In this document: piece by piece, positions 36,165 to 45,886 of the stretch
Layout: every line of letters starts with the position of its first letter
Numbering within the stretch: position 1 is the first letter of the stretch
Source of the DNA: Mycobacterium sp.
GTDB taxonomy: Bacteria > Actinomycetota > Actinomycetes > Mycobacteriales > Mycobacteriaceae
Length of the DNA stretch: 64,000 nt
Assembly (NCBI GenBank): GCA_021732005.1
Contig: JAKFVT010000055.1
Span: 79,566-143,565, forward strand
Direction: 5' to 3'
Made by a program: the position numbers and the translations under genes
Notes under the pieces: model-generated
Seen by the model: the letters and a program-made list of their open reading frames with translations, nothing else
The model's database searches: none
Told to the model about the DNA's origin: nothing

Positions 36165-37391
36165 GTGGCGCAGCTGCGCGGCGCCGTGTCGTCGCGCCTG
36201 GGAGCGGGCGAAGGCGTGTGCGACGCCCCCGGCGGACAGTCCGTGAACCACCACACTGCTCAACACCACCAGCACCATGATCAACAGCACTTGCTTCTCG
36301 ATGCCGCCTTCGAGCACGTTGAACGCCAGCAGTCCGAAGACTATCGAGGTGGTCCCCCGGGGTCCCAGCCAGCCGACCAGCAGCCGTTCGCGCCAGTCCA
36401 TCCTCGATCCGAGCAGCGCGAGCATCACCGGGATGAGCCGGACGACGGTCACGGCGACGACCGTGTAGCCGACGATGCCCCACGTGACACCGCCCGACAT
36501 CAGCGCGATCACGCCGATGCCGGCCACCACGAACCACATGAACGCGGTGAGCAGCACGGCCACGTCGTCGATGAGCTCCAGTTCGCGGTGCTTCTCTCGG
36601 GCCTCCCGCACATAGTTCAGCGCCATCCCGCACAGGAACGCCGACACGAACCCGTTGCCGCCCAGCCCCACACTCAGCGAGTAGGACAGCAGCGGTGCGG
36701 CCACGTAGATGATCCGCTTGGACTGCTCGGTCATCAGGTTGCGGCGGTCGGCGGCGTTGGCCAGCCTGCCGAGTAGCCATCCGACCGCCGGGCCGACGAG
36801 CAGGGCGATGCCGATCTCGGGAAGCGCCTCGGCGAGCGCGTCCATCGGCGGCTCTTCGTCGTCGGGACCCGACGCCAAAGCCAGCGCGAAGACCAGCACC
36901 GGCGCGATGATTCCGTCTTTGTAGCCCGCCTCGACGTTGAGCAGGTCGCGCACCCGCTCGGGAATGCGTGCGTCGCGCAAAATCCGGGACGCGGGCGCGA
37001 AGTCGGTCGGCACCACGATGCAGGCCAGCACGAGAAGCACCGGCCAGGTGGCCCCGGGCAGCAGCAACCAGCCCAGGACGAAGGCCAACCCGATGCTGAG
37101 GGGAAGCGCGACACCCAGCAACCGCAACGCTGACTTCGGGTCGCGGCCCAACAGTCCGCCGCGCACGTCGGTGGCGTCGACGAACACCAGCACCGCCAGG
37201 ATCAGCTCCGCCAGATGCTGGGCGACCTGGGAGTTCAGCGTGTCGGCGACCGCGTGGTAGGTGCCGTACTCGATACCCGCCCCGACGACCACCAGAAGGA
37301 TCGGCGCGGTGATCCGGCCCCGCTGCATCGGGCGGGCCAACAAGGCCCAGACCGCCAGCACCAGCGAGAGCGCGATCAGCGACTGCACCAC
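36162..37391 (-). CDS. Cation:proton antiporter (CPA1/NhaP-like)
   Basis: A 409-residue membrane transporter with about 12 helices, exchanging Na+ or K+ for H+. The conserved acidic segment [16 protein letters not shown] carries the ion-binding TD motif of the family (ND in CPA1 relatives). [14 protein letters not shown] follows, and [17 protein letters not shown] near the C-terminus is characteristic. The start GTG 37391 (MVQSLIALS) is preceded by GGAAAG at spacing 10. The track start 61 codons upstream reads non-protein-like sequence. It lies directly upstream of purL. Confidence 0.9.
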   Translation of the reverse strand: MVQSLIALSLVLAVWALLARPMQRGRITAPILLVVVGAGIEYGTYHAVADTLNSQVAQHLAELILAVLVFVDATDVRGGLLGRDPKSALRLLGVALPLSIGLAFVLGWLLLPGATWPVLLVLACIVVPTDFAPASRILRDARIPERVRDLLNVEAGYKDGIIAPVLVFALALASGPDDEEPPMDALAEALPEIGIALLVGPAVGWLLGRLANAADRRNLMTEQSKRIIYVAAPLLSYSLSVGLGGNGFVSAFLCGMALNYVREAREKHRELELIDDVAVLLTAFMWFVVAGIGVIALMSGGVTWGIVGYTVVAVTVVRLIPVMLALLGSRMDWRERLLVGWLGPRGTTSIVFGLLAFNVLEGGIEKQVLLIMVLVVLSSVVVHGLSAGGVAHAFARSQARRHGAAQLRH

Positions 37392-37535
37392 AGCAACGCA
37401 TCTTTCCGCAGACACCCGGGCTGCGCTCGCCGGGGGCGACCCCCATGACCTCACGGGTAATTGAGCGGCCGCACCGACGGCGACACGCTGGCGGTGACGC
37501 GCTCGACACGGAGCGCCCGACGCAGGAGGCCGACC

Positions 37536-37928
37536 ATGACCGATATCCAGACCACCCCGAAGTTCAGCGCGCAAATGTGGGCCGCGTTCTGGGCCGCGCC
37601 CGAGTTGTCGGCCGGCCAGGACATCCTCGCCGACGACATCGTCGGGTACTGGCCCGGACAGCAGGAACCGGTTCGGGGCCTCGACGGCTATGCGCAGAAG
37701 ATCACCGATCTACTGACGGCCTACCCCGACCTGCGGCTCGAATTGGTGGACAGCGCAACGGTTCCCGGCGAATCAGCGAACGAGGAGCTGGTGTTCCTGC
37801 ATTACGTCGGGACCGGGACAGGTCCACGCGGGCCGTTCCGCATCCGTGGAATCGACCGCGTTCGCACCCGTGACGGCATCGTGGTGGAGAACGTCATCCG
37901 CTACGACCCGGCCGAGCTGCCCGGCTGA
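37536..37928 (+). CDS. SnoaL-like/NTF2 family protein
   Basis: A 130-residue cone-shaped NTF2-like fold protein. Marks include FWAAPELSAGQDILADDIVG, YWPGQQEPVRGLDGYAQKIT and GPFRIRGIDRVRTRDG. This is the nuclear-transport-factor pattern with conserved tryptophan-proline near the N-terminus. Such proteins may be cyclases, isomerases or simply bind small molecules. ATG 37536 follows CAGGAGG at good spacing, so the ATG at 37461 is rejected. Divergent from the antiporter. Confidence 0.85.
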   Translation: MTDIQTTPKFSAQMWAAFWAAPELSAGQDILADDIVGYWPGQQEPVRGLDGYAQKITDLLTAYPDLRLELVDSATVPGESANEELVFLHYVGTGTGPRGPFRIRGIDRVRTRDGIVVENVIRYDPAELPG

Positions 37929-37934
37929 GCGCAG

Positions 37935-39206
37935 CTACTGCGGCGCCAGAAACGCCTGCAGCGCAGCGGCATACGCGATGATGTCAGCCGCACCCATCAG
38001 TTCGCGGGCCGAGTGCATGGCCAGCTGGGCCGCCCCGACGTCGACGGTGGGGATGCCGGTGCGCGCCGACGTCATGGGCCCGATCGTGGAGCCGCACGGC
38101 AGGTCGGCACGGTGTTCGTAGCGCTGCAGCGGCACGCCCGCCTGCCGGCAGGCCAGTTCGAACGCGGCCGCGGTCCGGCCGTCGGTGGCGTAGCGCAGGT
38201 TCGGTTGCACCTTGAGCACCGGGCCGCCGTCGACGGCGATCAGGTGCCCGGGTTCGTGGCGGTCGGGGTAGTTGGGATGCGTGGCGTGTGCCATGTCGCC
38301 GGAGGCCACCATCGACGCGGTGAGCCGGCGCAGGAAGTCCTCACGGTCGCCACCGGCGGCCAGCACGATGCGCTCCAGCGTGGTCAGCAGCAAATCGGAC
38401 TGGGCGCCGTGATCCGACGTCGAGCCGACCTCTTCGTGGTCGAACAGTGCCAGCACCGGCAGATAACCCTGCGGCTCGGCGGCCAGGAACGCTTCCAGCC
38501 CGGCGTAGCAGGTGCCCTGGTTGTCCAGCCTGGGTGCGCTGACGAACTCGCCATCCACACCGATGAGCGCCGACGGGGTCAGGTCGTGGGTCATCAGGTC
38601 GGCCGACAACAGATCGGCCGGGTTCACCCCGGCGTGCTCGGCGACGTAGGAGAGGAACGACCGTGGCGTGTCCCCCAGCCCCCAGACCGCATTCACGTGG
38701 CGTTGCGGATCGAGTTTCACCGCCGCGCGGTCTTCGGCGAGATGGATGGCCAGCTGCGGCACTCGCAGGATCGGGGTGTCGATGCGCACCAGCCGGTGCG
38801 ACACCCCGCCGTCGGCGCCGCGATCACGTATCGAGATCCGCCCACTGATCCCGAGGTCGCGGTCCAGCCAGGAGTTGAGCCACGCCCCGCCGTACGGTTC
38901 GAGCGCGACCACCTGCCAGCCGGCCACCACCCGGTCCGGATGCTGTTTGACGCGCAGGTTCGGGCTGTCGGTGTGGCCGCCGACGATGCGGAACGGCAGG
39001 CTGGGGTCCGTGCTCTCCCAGGCGACCAGAGAGCCGGCTCGCACGGTGAAGAACCGGCCGCCCCGGTCGGGCCATCGATCGGTTTCGGCCAGTTCGGTGT
39101 AGCCCGCGTCGCGTAGCCGCTGCGCCACGGTCTCGCAGACGTGGAACGGCGACGGCGACGCGTCGATGAATTCGCACAATCCCCGCGCGCTGGCAGCTGT
39201 GGACAT
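37935..39206 (-). CDS. pepC: M18 family aminopeptidase
   Basis: A cytosolic zinc aminopeptidase (aspartyl aminopeptidase type) that removes N-terminal residues; in M. tuberculosis it is Rv0800. The 423 residues hold the metal ligands of the M18 family. These are [12 protein letters not shown], the [13 protein letters not shown] block, [15 protein letters not shown] (catalytic glutamates) and [11 protein letters not shown], with a C-terminal histidine in [10 protein letters not shown]. The start was moved to ATG 39206 (MSTAASARG) from the track start; no clear ribosome binding site precedes it. Divergent from the DyP gene. Confidence 0.94.
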   Translation of the reverse strand: MSTAASARGLCEFIDASPSPFHVCETVAQRLRDAGYTELAETDRWPDRGGRFFTVRAGSLVAWESTDPSLPFRIVGGHTDSPNLRVKQHPDRVVAGWQVVALEPYGGAWLNSWLDRDLGISGRISIRDRGADGGVSHRLVRIDTPILRVPQLAIHLAEDRAAVKLDPQRHVNAVWGLGDTPRSFLSYVAEHAGVNPADLLSADLMTHDLTPSALIGVDGEFVSAPRLDNQGTCYAGLEAFLAAEPQGYLPVLALFDHEEVGSTSDHGAQSDLLLTTLERIVLAAGGDREDFLRRLTASMVASGDMAHATHPNYPDRHEPGHLIAVDGGPVLKVQPNLRYATDGRTAAAFELACRQAGVPLQRYEHRADLPCGSTIGPMTSARTGIPTVDVGAAQLAMHSARELMGAADIIAYAAALQAFLAPQ

Positions 39207-39236
39207 GATCACCATCATCGCCGACGTCATTTTCGT

Positions 39237-39242
39237 TAGGGT
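39237..39242 (+). promoter_or_regulatory. -10 element for leaderless DyP-encapsulin operon
   Basis: TAGGGT ends 6 bases before GTG 39249, giving a leaderless transcript for the peroxidase-encapsulin pair. Confidence 0.6.
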
Positions 39243-39248
39243 CAGACG

Positions 39249-40271
39249 GTGCCCACCCCGCTACCGCAACCGGTACTGGCTCCCCTGACACCTGCCGCCA
39301 TCTTCTTGGTGGCCACGATCGACGACGGCGGCGAGGCCGCGGTGCACGACGCGCTGCCCGACCTCGCCGGGCTGGTCCGGGCGATCGGCTTTCGCGACCC
39401 GTCCAAGCACCTCTCGATGGTGACGTCGATCGGCTCGCAGGCGTGGGATCGCCTGTTCTCCGGACCCCGCCCGAAGGATCTGCACCCGTTCGTCGAGCTG
39501 CACGGCTCCCGCCACCACGCCCCGTCCACTCCGGGTGACTTGTTGTTCCATATCCGCGCCGAGGTGCTCGACGTGTGCTTCGAGCTGGCCGGCCGGGTCG
39601 CCAAGGCGATGGCGGGGGCGATCACTATCGTCGACGAGGTGCACGGCTTCAAGTTCTTCGACAACCGCGATCTGCTCGGCTTCGTCGACGGCACGGAGAA
39701 CCCGGATGGTCCAATTGCGGTGAGCGCCAGCCAAATCGGGGACGAGAACCCGGATTTCGCCGGCGGCTGTTATGTGCACGTGCAGAAGTACCTGCATGAC
39801 ATGACGTCGTGGGAGGCGCTGTCGGTGACCGAACAGGAACGCGTCATCGGCCGTTCCAAACTCGAGGACATCGAGATGGCCGACGACGTGAAGCCGGCCA
39901 ACTCCCACATCGCGCTCAACGTCATCGAGGACGCCGACGGCAACGAGCTCAAGATCCTGCGGCACAACATGCCGTTCGGGGAGATCGGCAAAGACGAGTT
40001 CGGCACGTTTTACATCGGCTACTCGCGTTCCCCGGCCGTCACGGAGAAGATGTTGGAGAACATGTTCATGGGGGACCCGCCCGGGAACACCGACCGGATT
40101 CTGGATTTCTCCACCGCCGTCACCGGCACTCTGTTCTTCACTCCCATCACCGATTTCCTCAACGATCCGCCGCCGATGCCGGGCTTCGGCGACGTCGACG
40201 CAGCTCCCCCGGCATCCGCCCCCACTTCCGACGGCTCATTGGCGATCGGCAGCCTGAAAGGACAGTCCTGA
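39249..40271 (+). CDS. Dye-decolorizing peroxidase (DyP), encapsulin cargo
   Basis: A haem peroxidase that is packaged inside encapsulin nanocompartments. The 340 residues contain the DyP signature GFVDGTENP (catalytic aspartate), the proximal haem histidine in [10 protein letters not shown], and the catalytic arginine in ILRHNMPFG or nearby. The C-terminal tail [17 protein letters not shown] is the encapsulin targeting peptide (core DGSLxIGSLKG), joined by a Pro/Ala linker. It corresponds to Rv0799c. It overlaps the encapsulin gene by one base (TGATG). The GTG start is leaderless. Confidence 0.96.
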   Translation: MPTPLPQPVLAPLTPAAIFLVATIDDGGEAAVHDALPDLAGLVRAIGFRDPSKHLSMVTSIGSQAWDRLFSGPRPKDLHPFVELHGSRHHAPSTPGDLLFHIRAEVLDVCFELAGRVAKAMAGAITIVDEVHGFKFFDNRDLLGFVDGTENPDGPIAVSASQIGDENPDFAGGCYVHVQKYLHDMTSWEALSVTEQERVIGRSKLEDIEMADDVKPANSHIALNVIEDADGNELKILRHNMPFGEIGKDEFGTFYIGYSRSPAVTEKMLENMFMGDPPGNTDRILDFSTAVTGTLFFTPITDFLNDPPPMPGFGDVDAAPPASAPTSDGSLAIGSLKGQS

Positions 40272-41068
40272 TGAACAACCTCTACCGCGAGCTCGCTCCG
40301 ATCACCGAATCGGCTTGGAGCGAAATCGAATTGGAGGCCAGCCGGACGTTCAAGCGGCATATCGCCGGCCGTCGCGTCGTCGACGTCAGCGAGCCGGGCG
40401 GTCCGGTGACGGCCGGGGTGAGCACCGGTCATCTACGCGACGTCGCGGCGCCGGCCGACGGCGTGCTGGCGCACCTCCGGGAATCCAAGCCGTTGGTTCG
40501 GCTGCGGGTGCCGTTCACGGTGTCGCGCACCGCAATCGACGACGTGGAGCGCGGCGCGCAGGACTCGGACTGGGATCCGGTCAAGGCCGCGGCCAAGAAG
40601 CTGGCGTTCATCGAGGACCGCGCGATCTTCGAGGGGTACGCCGACGCGTCGATCGACGGCATCCGGATGTGCAGCTCCAACCCGGCGCTGGCACTGCCGG
40701 AGGATGCCCGCGAGTACCCCGACGTCTTCGCCCAAGCCCTGTCGGAGCTGCGGCTGGCCGGTGTCGACGGTCCCTACTCGGTGCTGCTGTCCGCCGACGC
40801 CTACACCAAGGTCAGCGAGACCACCGAGCACGGCTATCCGATCCGCGAGCACCTCAACCGGCTGGTGGACGGCGAGATCATCTGGGCGCCCGCGATCGAC
40901 GGCGCGTTCCTGCTGAGCACCCGCGGCGGCGACTTCGACCTGCAGCTGGGCACCGACGTCGCGATCGGCTACCTGAGCCATGACGCGGAAACGGTGCAGC
41001 TGTACCTGGAGGAGACGCTGACGTTCCTGTGTTACACCGCCGAGGCGTCGGTCGCGCTGACCACCTAG
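40271..41068 (+). CDS. Encapsulin nanocompartment shell protein (Cfp29 type)
   Basis: The HK97-fold shell protein that self-assembles into an icosahedral compartment; M. tuberculosis Cfp29 (Rv0798c) is the same family. The 265 residues start [20 protein letters not shown]. Typical landmarks are FKRHIAGRRVVDVSEPGG, the E-loop region RLRVPFTVSRTAIDDVERG, and the C-terminal LGTDVAIGYLSHDAETVQLY. Cargo is the DyP peroxidase directly upstream, so the pair likely protects against oxidative stress. Translation is coupled by the TGATG overlap. Confidence 0.97.
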   Translation: MNNLYRELAPITESAWSEIELEASRTFKRHIAGRRVVDVSEPGGPVTAGVSTGHLRDVAAPADGVLAHLRESKPLVRLRVPFTVSRTAIDDVERGAQDSDWDPVKAAAKKLAFIEDRAIFEGYADASIDGIRMCSSNPALALPEDAREYPDVFAQALSELRLAGVDGPYSVLLSADAYTKVSETTEHGYPIREHLNRLVDGEIIWAPAIDGAFLLSTRGGDFDLQLGTDVAIGYLSHDAETVQLYLEETLTFLCYTAEASVALTT

Positions 41069-41084
41069 CCAGCCCCTCGCGATT

Positions 41085-41132
41085 TCGGCGCGTTTTCGTT
41101 CGCTCAGCGGCGGTTTGCGCGCCGAAATCGCT
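41085..41132. terminator. Long inverted repeat between encapsulin and purQ
   Basis: A perfect inverted repeat with 14-bp arms (GCGATTTCGGCGCG and its complement) around a loop of about 20-25 bases. It fills the short gap between convergent genes. It could be a bidirectional terminator or a dispersed intergenic repeat. No T-run follows either arm. Confidence 0.55.
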
Positions 41133-41133
41133 A

Positions 41134-41808
41134 TCAGGCGGCGAGTACCGCGTCCAGCGCGGAGTAGAAGATGCCGAGCCCGTCGTCGGACGGGCCGGTC
41201 AGCGCTTCGGTGGCGTGTTCGGGGTGGGGCATCAGCCCGACCACCCGGCCGTTGGCGGAGCTGATCCCGGCGATGTCGCGCATCGAGCCGTTGAGGTTCT
41301 CGGCGTAGCGGAACACCACCCGGCCTTCGCCTTCGAGTTCGTCGAGCACGGCCTCGCTGGCGACGTAGCGGCCCTCGCCGGACTTCAGCGGCACCAGCAG
41401 TTCGGCGCCGGATTCGTACCGCGACGTCCATGCGCTGGTGATCGAATCCACCCGCAACCAGACATCACGACAGATGAAGTGCAGCCCGGCGTTGCGGGTC
41501 AGCGCGCCCGGCAGCAGTCCGGCCTCGCAGAGCACCTGGAAGCCGTTGCAGATGCCGAGCACCGGCAGGCCGGCCTTGGCGGCGGTGATCACCTCGCCCA
41601 TCACCGGCGCGAACTTCGCGATCGCACCGCAGCGCAGGTAGTCGCCGTAGGAGAAGCCGCCCGGCACCACCACGGCGTCGACGCCCTTGAGGTCGGCGTC
41701 GCCGTGCCAGAGGTTGACCGCCTCGGCGCCGGCGAGCCGTACCGCGCGGGCCGCGTCGACGTCGTCGAGCGTGCCGGGGAAGGTGATGACCCCGATCCGG
41801 GCGCTCAC
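41134..41808 (-). CDS. purQ: Phosphoribosylformylglycinamidine synthase, glutaminase subunit
   Basis: Releases ammonia from glutamine for PurL. The 224-residue class I glutamine amidotransferase has nucleophile cysteine in [13 protein letters not shown] and the His-Glu pair in [10 protein letters not shown]. The start [21 protein letters not shown] is typical. GTG 41808 overlaps the purS stop by 4 bp. It corresponds to Rv0788. In H37Rv a block including IS1547 lies between encapsulin and this gene; here they are adjacent. Confidence 0.97.
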   Translation of the reverse strand: MSARIGVITFPGTLDDVDAARAVRLAGAEAVNLWHGDADLKGVDAVVVPGGFSYGDYLRCGAIAKFAPVMGEVITAAKAGLPVLGICNGFQVLCEAGLLPGALTRNAGLHFICRDVWLRVDSITSAWTSRYESGAELLVPLKSGEGRYVASEAVLDELEGEGRVVFRYAENLNGSMRDIAGISSANGRVVGLMPHPEHATEALTGPSDDGLGIFYSALDAVLAA

Positions 41809-42044
41809 CCTTGTTCCCGGGTGACCGACCAGTCCTCGATGACCGTGTTCGCCAGAAGCGATTCGGCGATCTCCGCTAGCGCCGAGTCGCTGATCGAATC
41901 GTCGACCTCGAGCTCGAATCGCTTGCCCTGCCGGACATCCGAGATGCCGGTGTGTCCCAGACGGCCCAGTGCACCGACGATCGCCTGACCTTGCGGGTCG
42001 AGGATCTCGGCTTTGGGCATCACGTTGACCACTACTCGGGCCAC
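41805..42044 (-). CDS. purS: Phosphoribosylformylglycinamidine synthase subunit PurS
   Basis: A 79-residue bridging subunit that allows PurL and PurQ to form the FGAM synthase complex. The sequence [20 protein letters not shown] and [21 protein letters not shown] match PurS, with the expected length. It overlaps purQ by 4 bp, giving a purSQ pair. ATG 42044 follows AGGAG-like sequence (GCAGGAGCGCC). Confidence 0.95.
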   Translation of the reverse strand: MARVVVNVMPKAEILDPQGQAIVGALGRLGHTGISDVRQGKRFELEVDDSISDSALAEIAESLLANTVIEDWSVTREQG

Positions 42045-42098
42045 AGGCGCTCCTGCTGACGTCGGGGAATGTTGCGGTGTAACTCTACCGGCGGCTCA

Positions 42099-42749
42099 TC
42101 AGCAGGACCCGATGTAGGCGGTGCAGAGCGGCGCGCCGAGGGCGTCGAGCAGGTTGTCGTCGCTGGCCATCGGCCATGGGGTCTGCGGCGGTGCGGTTGA
42201 CCACATCGCCAGCTCGGTCACGGTGCTGTTGGCCGGATTGGCCACCACGTACTGGCGCAGGATCACCGGACCGCTGATCACCGCGGCCATCCGGTCGGGC
42301 TCGTTGACGGTCAGTGACGGCGACGCCGTCGGGTTTGTGCGCTGGCAGGACCGCAGTGCGGCCACCGCGGCGTGGAAGACGTCCTGCGCCAGCTGACCGC
42401 CCCGCCAGGTCTCTCCTCGCCAATGCATCACCTGTGCCTGCAGCTGCCACTGGCCGTCGGGGTTGACGACGGTGGCGCGTTCGGCGACGGCGTAGGCGCG
42501 TGGATCCTGCGCCACCGGCGGGGTGCCGCACAGCTCCTCGAACCGGAACCGGGGTGCGACGGCGGTGACCGCCACCCCGGCCAGCCGGGGCCAGGCGTAC
42601 CGGGCGTTCAGCGGTATCGCCCAGGGGGCCACCCACGCCGCGTCCGGAATGCGGTCGCAGTTGGGCGGGCAGGTGTCCGGGTCGGCGGCAGCGTGCGGCG
42701 GTACGGCGAGCCCGCAGGCCACCAGCATCACCGCGATGACCAACCGCAT
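42099..42749 (-). CDS. Secreted protein of unknown function (216 aa)
   Basis: An exported protein with a clear signal peptide (LVIAVMLVACGLAVPPHAAA) and mature start DPDTCPPNCDRIPDAAWVAP. It has about six cysteines (PDTCPPNC, EELCGTPP, ALRSCQRT, APLCTAYIGSC), which suggests disulfide-stabilised folding outside the membrane. The pattern is shared by mycobacterial ATPase-like hypothetical secreted proteins. I do not recognise a defined domain. ATG 42749 was chosen since earlier codons precede the signal peptide. It is on the same strand upstream of purS, 54 bp away. Confidence 0.82.
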   Translation of the reverse strand: MRLVIAVMLVACGLAVPPHAAADPDTCPPNCDRIPDAAWVAPWAIPLNARYAWPRLAGVAVTAVAPRFRFEELCGTPPVAQDPRAYAVAERATVVNPDGQWQLQAQVMHWRGETWRGGQLAQDVFHAAVAALRSCQRTNPTASPSLTVNEPDRMAAVISGPVILRQYVVANPANSTVTELAMWSTAPPQTPWPMASDDNLLDALGAPLCTAYIGSC

Positions 42750-42786
42750 GTATTCGACGCCTTCCAGTGCGCGCACAATCGTAAGC

Positions 42787-43425
42787 ATGGAGCTGACGCA
42801 TTTCGGGCATTCATGTCTTCTCGCCGAGTTCGACGGCGCCACCTTGCTGTTCGATCCGGGTAATTTCTCGCACGGCTTCGAGGGTGTGACCGGTCTGTCG
42901 GCCATCCTGATCACCCACCAGCATCCCGACCATGCCGACCGCGAACGGCTGCCGGCGCTGGTGGAGGCCAACCCGAACGCGGTGCTCTACGCCGATCCGG
43001 CCACCGCGGCCGAGCTCGGCGAACCCTGGCGCGCCGTACAGGTCGGCGACGAGCTGAACGTGGCCGGGCTGACCATCCGCGGGGTGGGCGGGCGCCACGC
43101 CGTCATCCATCCGGAGATTCCGGTCATCGACAACATCTCGTATCTGGTCGGCGACGCCGAGCACCCGGCCCGGCTCATGCACCCCGGTGACGCGCTGTTC
43201 GTCCCCGGCGAGCCGGTGGATGTGCTGGCCGCCCCGGCGGCCGCGCCCTGGATGAAGATCTCCGAGGCGGTGGACTATCTGCGGGCGGTCGCGCCGGAGC
43301 ACGCGGTCCCGATCCATCAGGGGGTAGTGGCCCCGGAGGCGCGCGGCATCTACTACGGTCGGCTCACCGAGATGACCGATACGGATTTCCGGGTGCTTCC
43401 GGAAGAGAGTTCGTTCCGGTTCTGA
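42787..43425 (+). CDS. MBL-fold metal-dependent hydrolase
   Basis: A 212-residue metallo-beta-lactamase fold protein. It has the start MELTHFGHSCLLAEFDGATL, the zinc motif ITHQHPDHADRERLPAL (HxHxDH), and later metal histidines in MHPGDALF and AVPIHQGVVAP. This UPF0173-like pattern is near Rv0786c by position. Substrate unknown. ATG 42787 is 37 bp from the divergent secreted-protein gene; no ribosome binding site is evident. Confidence 0.9.
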   Translation: MELTHFGHSCLLAEFDGATLLFDPGNFSHGFEGVTGLSAILITHQHPDHADRERLPALVEANPNAVLYADPATAAELGEPWRAVQVGDELNVAGLTIRGVGGRHAVIHPEIPVIDNISYLVGDAEHPARLMHPGDALFVPGEPVDVLAAPAAAPWMKISEAVDYLRAVAPEHAVPIHQGVVAPEARGIYYGRLTEMTDTDFRVLPEESSFRF

Positions 43426-43458
43426 GCGCACAAGGCGGACAGGCGAATTGATCAACTG

Positions 43459-43800
43459 ATGTTCGACAACTGGCGGGTGCGCCGGCACGGACAACGCTGT
43501 CAGGCGACCGTCGTGCACGCGCAGCAGGCCGCCAAGATCGCGACCAACGACTACCGCAAGTACCAATTCGTCGTCGACGTTCACCCTCCGGGCGCCGACC
43601 CGGTCCGCCTCGAGATCACCGAGACGTTCACCGTCGGCGGATTGAAACCCGCGGTGGGCGACATCGTGGGGGTGCGATGGGACGCCACTTCGAACCGTGC
43701 CGTCTTCGACCTCGACGGTGACCCCCGCTACGACATCAAGGCGCTTCGCGCACAGCAAGACGCGCGGCGCCAGAACCTACTCGACCAGCCGCCGGATTAG
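43459..43800 (+). CDS. Hypothetical protein (113 aa)
   Basis: I do not recognise a family. The sequence FDNWRVRRHGQRCQATVVHAQQ then NDYRKYQFVVDVHPPGADPV and GGLKPAVGDIVGVRWDATSNRAVFDLDGDPRYD reads as a small beta barrel. It resembles DUF3592-like or OB-fold regions, followed by a short helical tail. It is cytosolic. ATG 43459 lies in line with the hydrolase gene 33 bp upstream and the SDR 17 bp downstream, so the three probably form one transcript. Confidence 0.75.
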   Translation: MFDNWRVRRHGQRCQATVVHAQQAAKIATNDYRKYQFVVDVHPPGADPVRLEITETFTVGGLKPAVGDIVGVRWDATSNRAVFDLDGDPRYDIKALRAQQDARRQNLLDQPPD

Positions 43801-43817
43801 AGACACAGGAGATATTC

Positions 43818-44624
43818 ATGAGCACAGCTGACCTGACCAGACTGTTCGGGTTGTCCGGCAAGACCGCGCTGGTCACCGGCGGCAGCAGCGGCATCGGGGT
43901 GATGATCTCCCGCGGCCTGCTGCAGGCCGGTGCCGAGGTGATCATCAGTTCCCGCAAGGCCGACAAGTGCGATCAGGTCGTCGCCGAACTGTCGCAGTTC
44001 GGCACGATCCGCGCCATCCCGGCCGACCTGTCCCGTCAGGACGAATGCAAGCGGCTGGCCGCCGAGGTCCTGGCCGGCACCGACAAGCTCGACATCCTGG
44101 TCAACAATGCCGGGGCGACGTGGGGCGAACCGCTGGAATCGTTTCCGACCTCGGCCTGGGACAAGGTGCTCGACCTCAATGTGAAGTCGCCGTTCTGGCT
44201 GGTGCAGGAACTGGTCGGCGCGCTGCGCAAGGCCGGGACCGCCGACGATCCCGCACGGGTGATCAACATCGGCAGCATCGACGGGATCCAGGTGCCGGTG
44301 ATGAACATCTACTCGTACTCGGCCAGCAAGGCGGCCGTGCACCAGTTGACTCGTGTGCTGGCCAAAGAGCTTGGCCCCCAACATATCACGGTGAACGCGG
44401 TGGCACCGGGGCCGTTCCAGTCGAAGATGATGGCCGCCACCCTGGATGCGTTCGGGGACTCGATCGCGGCCTCGTCGCCGCTGGGGCGGATCGGCCGCGA
44501 CGACGACATGGCCGGTATCGCGGTGTTCCTGACCAGCCGAGCCGGGTCCTATGTGAACGGGGCGATCATCCCGGTCGACGGCGGCATGGCGACGACGGCG
44601 AGCGGGTCCAGCTCACGCAGCTAG
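43818..44624 (+). CDS. SDR family oxidoreductase
   Basis: A 268-residue classical short-chain dehydrogenase. The nucleotide motif is TGGSSGIGVMISRGL, NNAGATWGEP is the central NNAG, catalytic serine is in NIGSIDGIQVP, and YSYSASKAAVHQL holds YxxxK. The C-terminus IPVDGGMATTASG is usual. AGGAGATATTC precedes ATG 43818. Related mycobacterial enzymes are annotated as 3-oxoacyl-ACP reductase-like, but the substrate cannot be assigned. It converges on the DUF2334 gene. Confidence 0.93.
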   Translation: MSTADLTRLFGLSGKTALVTGGSSGIGVMISRGLLQAGAEVIISSRKADKCDQVVAELSQFGTIRAIPADLSRQDECKRLAAEVLAGTDKLDILVNNAGATWGEPLESFPTSAWDKVLDLNVKSPFWLVQELVGALRKAGTADDPARVINIGSIDGIQVPVMNIYSYSASKAAVHQLTRVLAKELGPQHITVNAVAPGPFQSKMMAATLDAFGDSIAASSPLGRIGRDDDMAGIAVFLTSRAGSYVNGAIIPVDGGMATTASGSSSRS

Positions 44625-45329
44625 TCAGGCGGCGGAAGCTGCGGGGACCTGGGGGTCCCAGCGGTACACCGTCGGCGTGCAGCCGTGCAGCAGGGCCAGA
44701 TCGATCGCGTCGAGCATGGCCTGACGGGGCCCGACCTTGCGCAATTGCTTTGCGGTGACGGCTAATCGGACGATCCCGCCACGGCGTGCGGTGCGTTCTG
44801 CCGACAGCACCAGCGTGCGGCACCACCACGGTTCGGTGACGAACCCTTCGCCGATTCCGACCACCCGGGAGCGCGTCGTCGTGCCGGTGACCAGGTCGGT
44901 GACGCCGTGCAGATCGACAAGCAGCCGGAAGCCGTTGCGCGGCAATGCCAGCGCCGTTCCGGCGGAGACCGTCCAGCCCGGGGCGGCGAACAGCCTGCTC
45001 CGAAGACCGACGTGCTCGAGGACACGATCGGCGCCCATCAGCCGAAGGTTCGCCTCGTGCGCGGGCAGCGCACCGAACTCGCCGCGACGCTTCTTGGTGG
45101 CGGCGGCGTCGAAACCGTGCAGCACCACCGCATCACCGCCGGATCGCCGGTGCGCCAGCCAGCCGATGGTGCGGGCGTCGGATTCCAGGCGGTACCCGTC
45201 CTTCAGCCTGGGGGCGACGAGCAGTGACAGCGGAACCGCGCGACTGTCGAGCGCGGCGCAGAACTCGTCGACATCGCCGAGCGTCCGATCACTGATCCCG
45301 GACACCGACACGATGAGTTGTCCAGCCAC
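44625..45329 (-). CDS. DUF2334/polysaccharide-deacetylase-like protein
   Basis: A 234-residue protein resembling Rv0784. The N-terminus QLIVSVSGISDRTLGDVDEFC and VVLHGFDAAATKKRR, plus HEANLRLMGADRVLEHVGLR, follow DUF2334 (NodB-like deacetylase superfamily). The usual metal-binding HxxxH is not clear, so activity is doubtful. I took GTG 45329, six bases after a CAGACT hexamer; GTG 45335 adds two residues. It ends in the gap convergent with the SDR gene. Confidence 0.82.
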   Translation of the reverse strand: MAGQLIVSVSGISDRTLGDVDEFCAALDSRAVPLSLLVAPRLKDGYRLESDARTIGWLAHRRSGGDAVVLHGFDAAATKKRRGEFGALPAHEANLRLMGADRVLEHVGLRSRLFAAPGWTVSAGTALALPRNGFRLLVDLHGVTDLVTGTTTRSRVVGIGEGFVTEPWWCRTLVLSAERTARRGGIVRLAVTAKQLRKVGPRQAMLDAIDLALLHGCTPTVYRWDPQVPAASAA

Positions 45330-45397
45330 ACTCACAGTCTGGCAATTCCAGGTGTCCAAACGGTGTCTGTCACCTTGAGGTCAGGCGACCATTGGGG

Positions 45398-45886
45398 TCA
45401 GCCCGGCAGGACCGCCTCGATCGCGGCGATCACTTCGGGGGCGTCGGGCTCGGTCTGCGGCCGGAACCGGTTGACCACCCTCCCGCCCGGCGCGATCACG
45501 AACTTCTCGAAGTTCCACGCGATGTCGCCGGCCTTGCCGTCACCGTCGGCGACGGAGGTGAGCTCGGCGTACAGCGGGTGCCGGTCGTCGCCGTTGACAT
45601 CGGTCTTGGCCAACAGCGGGAACGTCACCCCGTAGGTGGTGGAGCAGAACGTCTGGATCTCCTCCGCGGTCCCCGGCTCCTGACCCATGAACTGGTTGCA
45701 GGGCACCCCGATCACGGTCAGGCCGCGGTCCCCGTAATCACGTGCCAGCTGCTCCAGCGCCCCGTACTGCGGGGTGAGGCCGCATTTGGATGCGACGTTG
45801 ACCAGCAGGATCGCCCGGTCGGCGTAGTCGGCCAGCGAGGTGGCTTTGCCGTCGAGGGTGGTGAGCGGGATGTCGGTCAGACTCAT
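45398..45886 (-). CDS. Glutathione peroxidase-family thiol peroxidase
   Basis: A 162-residue thioredoxin-fold peroxidase with cysteine in place of selenocysteine (VNVASKCGLTPQY). The conserved glutamine is in GVPCNQF and tryptophan in AWNFEKF. Since mycobacteria lack glutathione, reduction probably comes from thioredoxin or mycothiol. ATG 45886 overlaps the oligopeptidase stop by 4 bp; upstream track codons are that gene in another frame. Function in peroxide or lipid hydroperoxide removal. Confidence 0.93.
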   Translation of the reverse strand: MSLTDIPLTTLDGKATSLADYADRAILLVNVASKCGLTPQYGALEQLARDYGDRGLTVIGVPCNQFMGQEPGTAEEIQTFCSTTYGVTFPLLAKTDVNGDDRHPLYAELTSVADGDGKAGDIAWNFEKFVIAPGGRVVNRFRPQTEPDAPEVIAAIEAVLPG

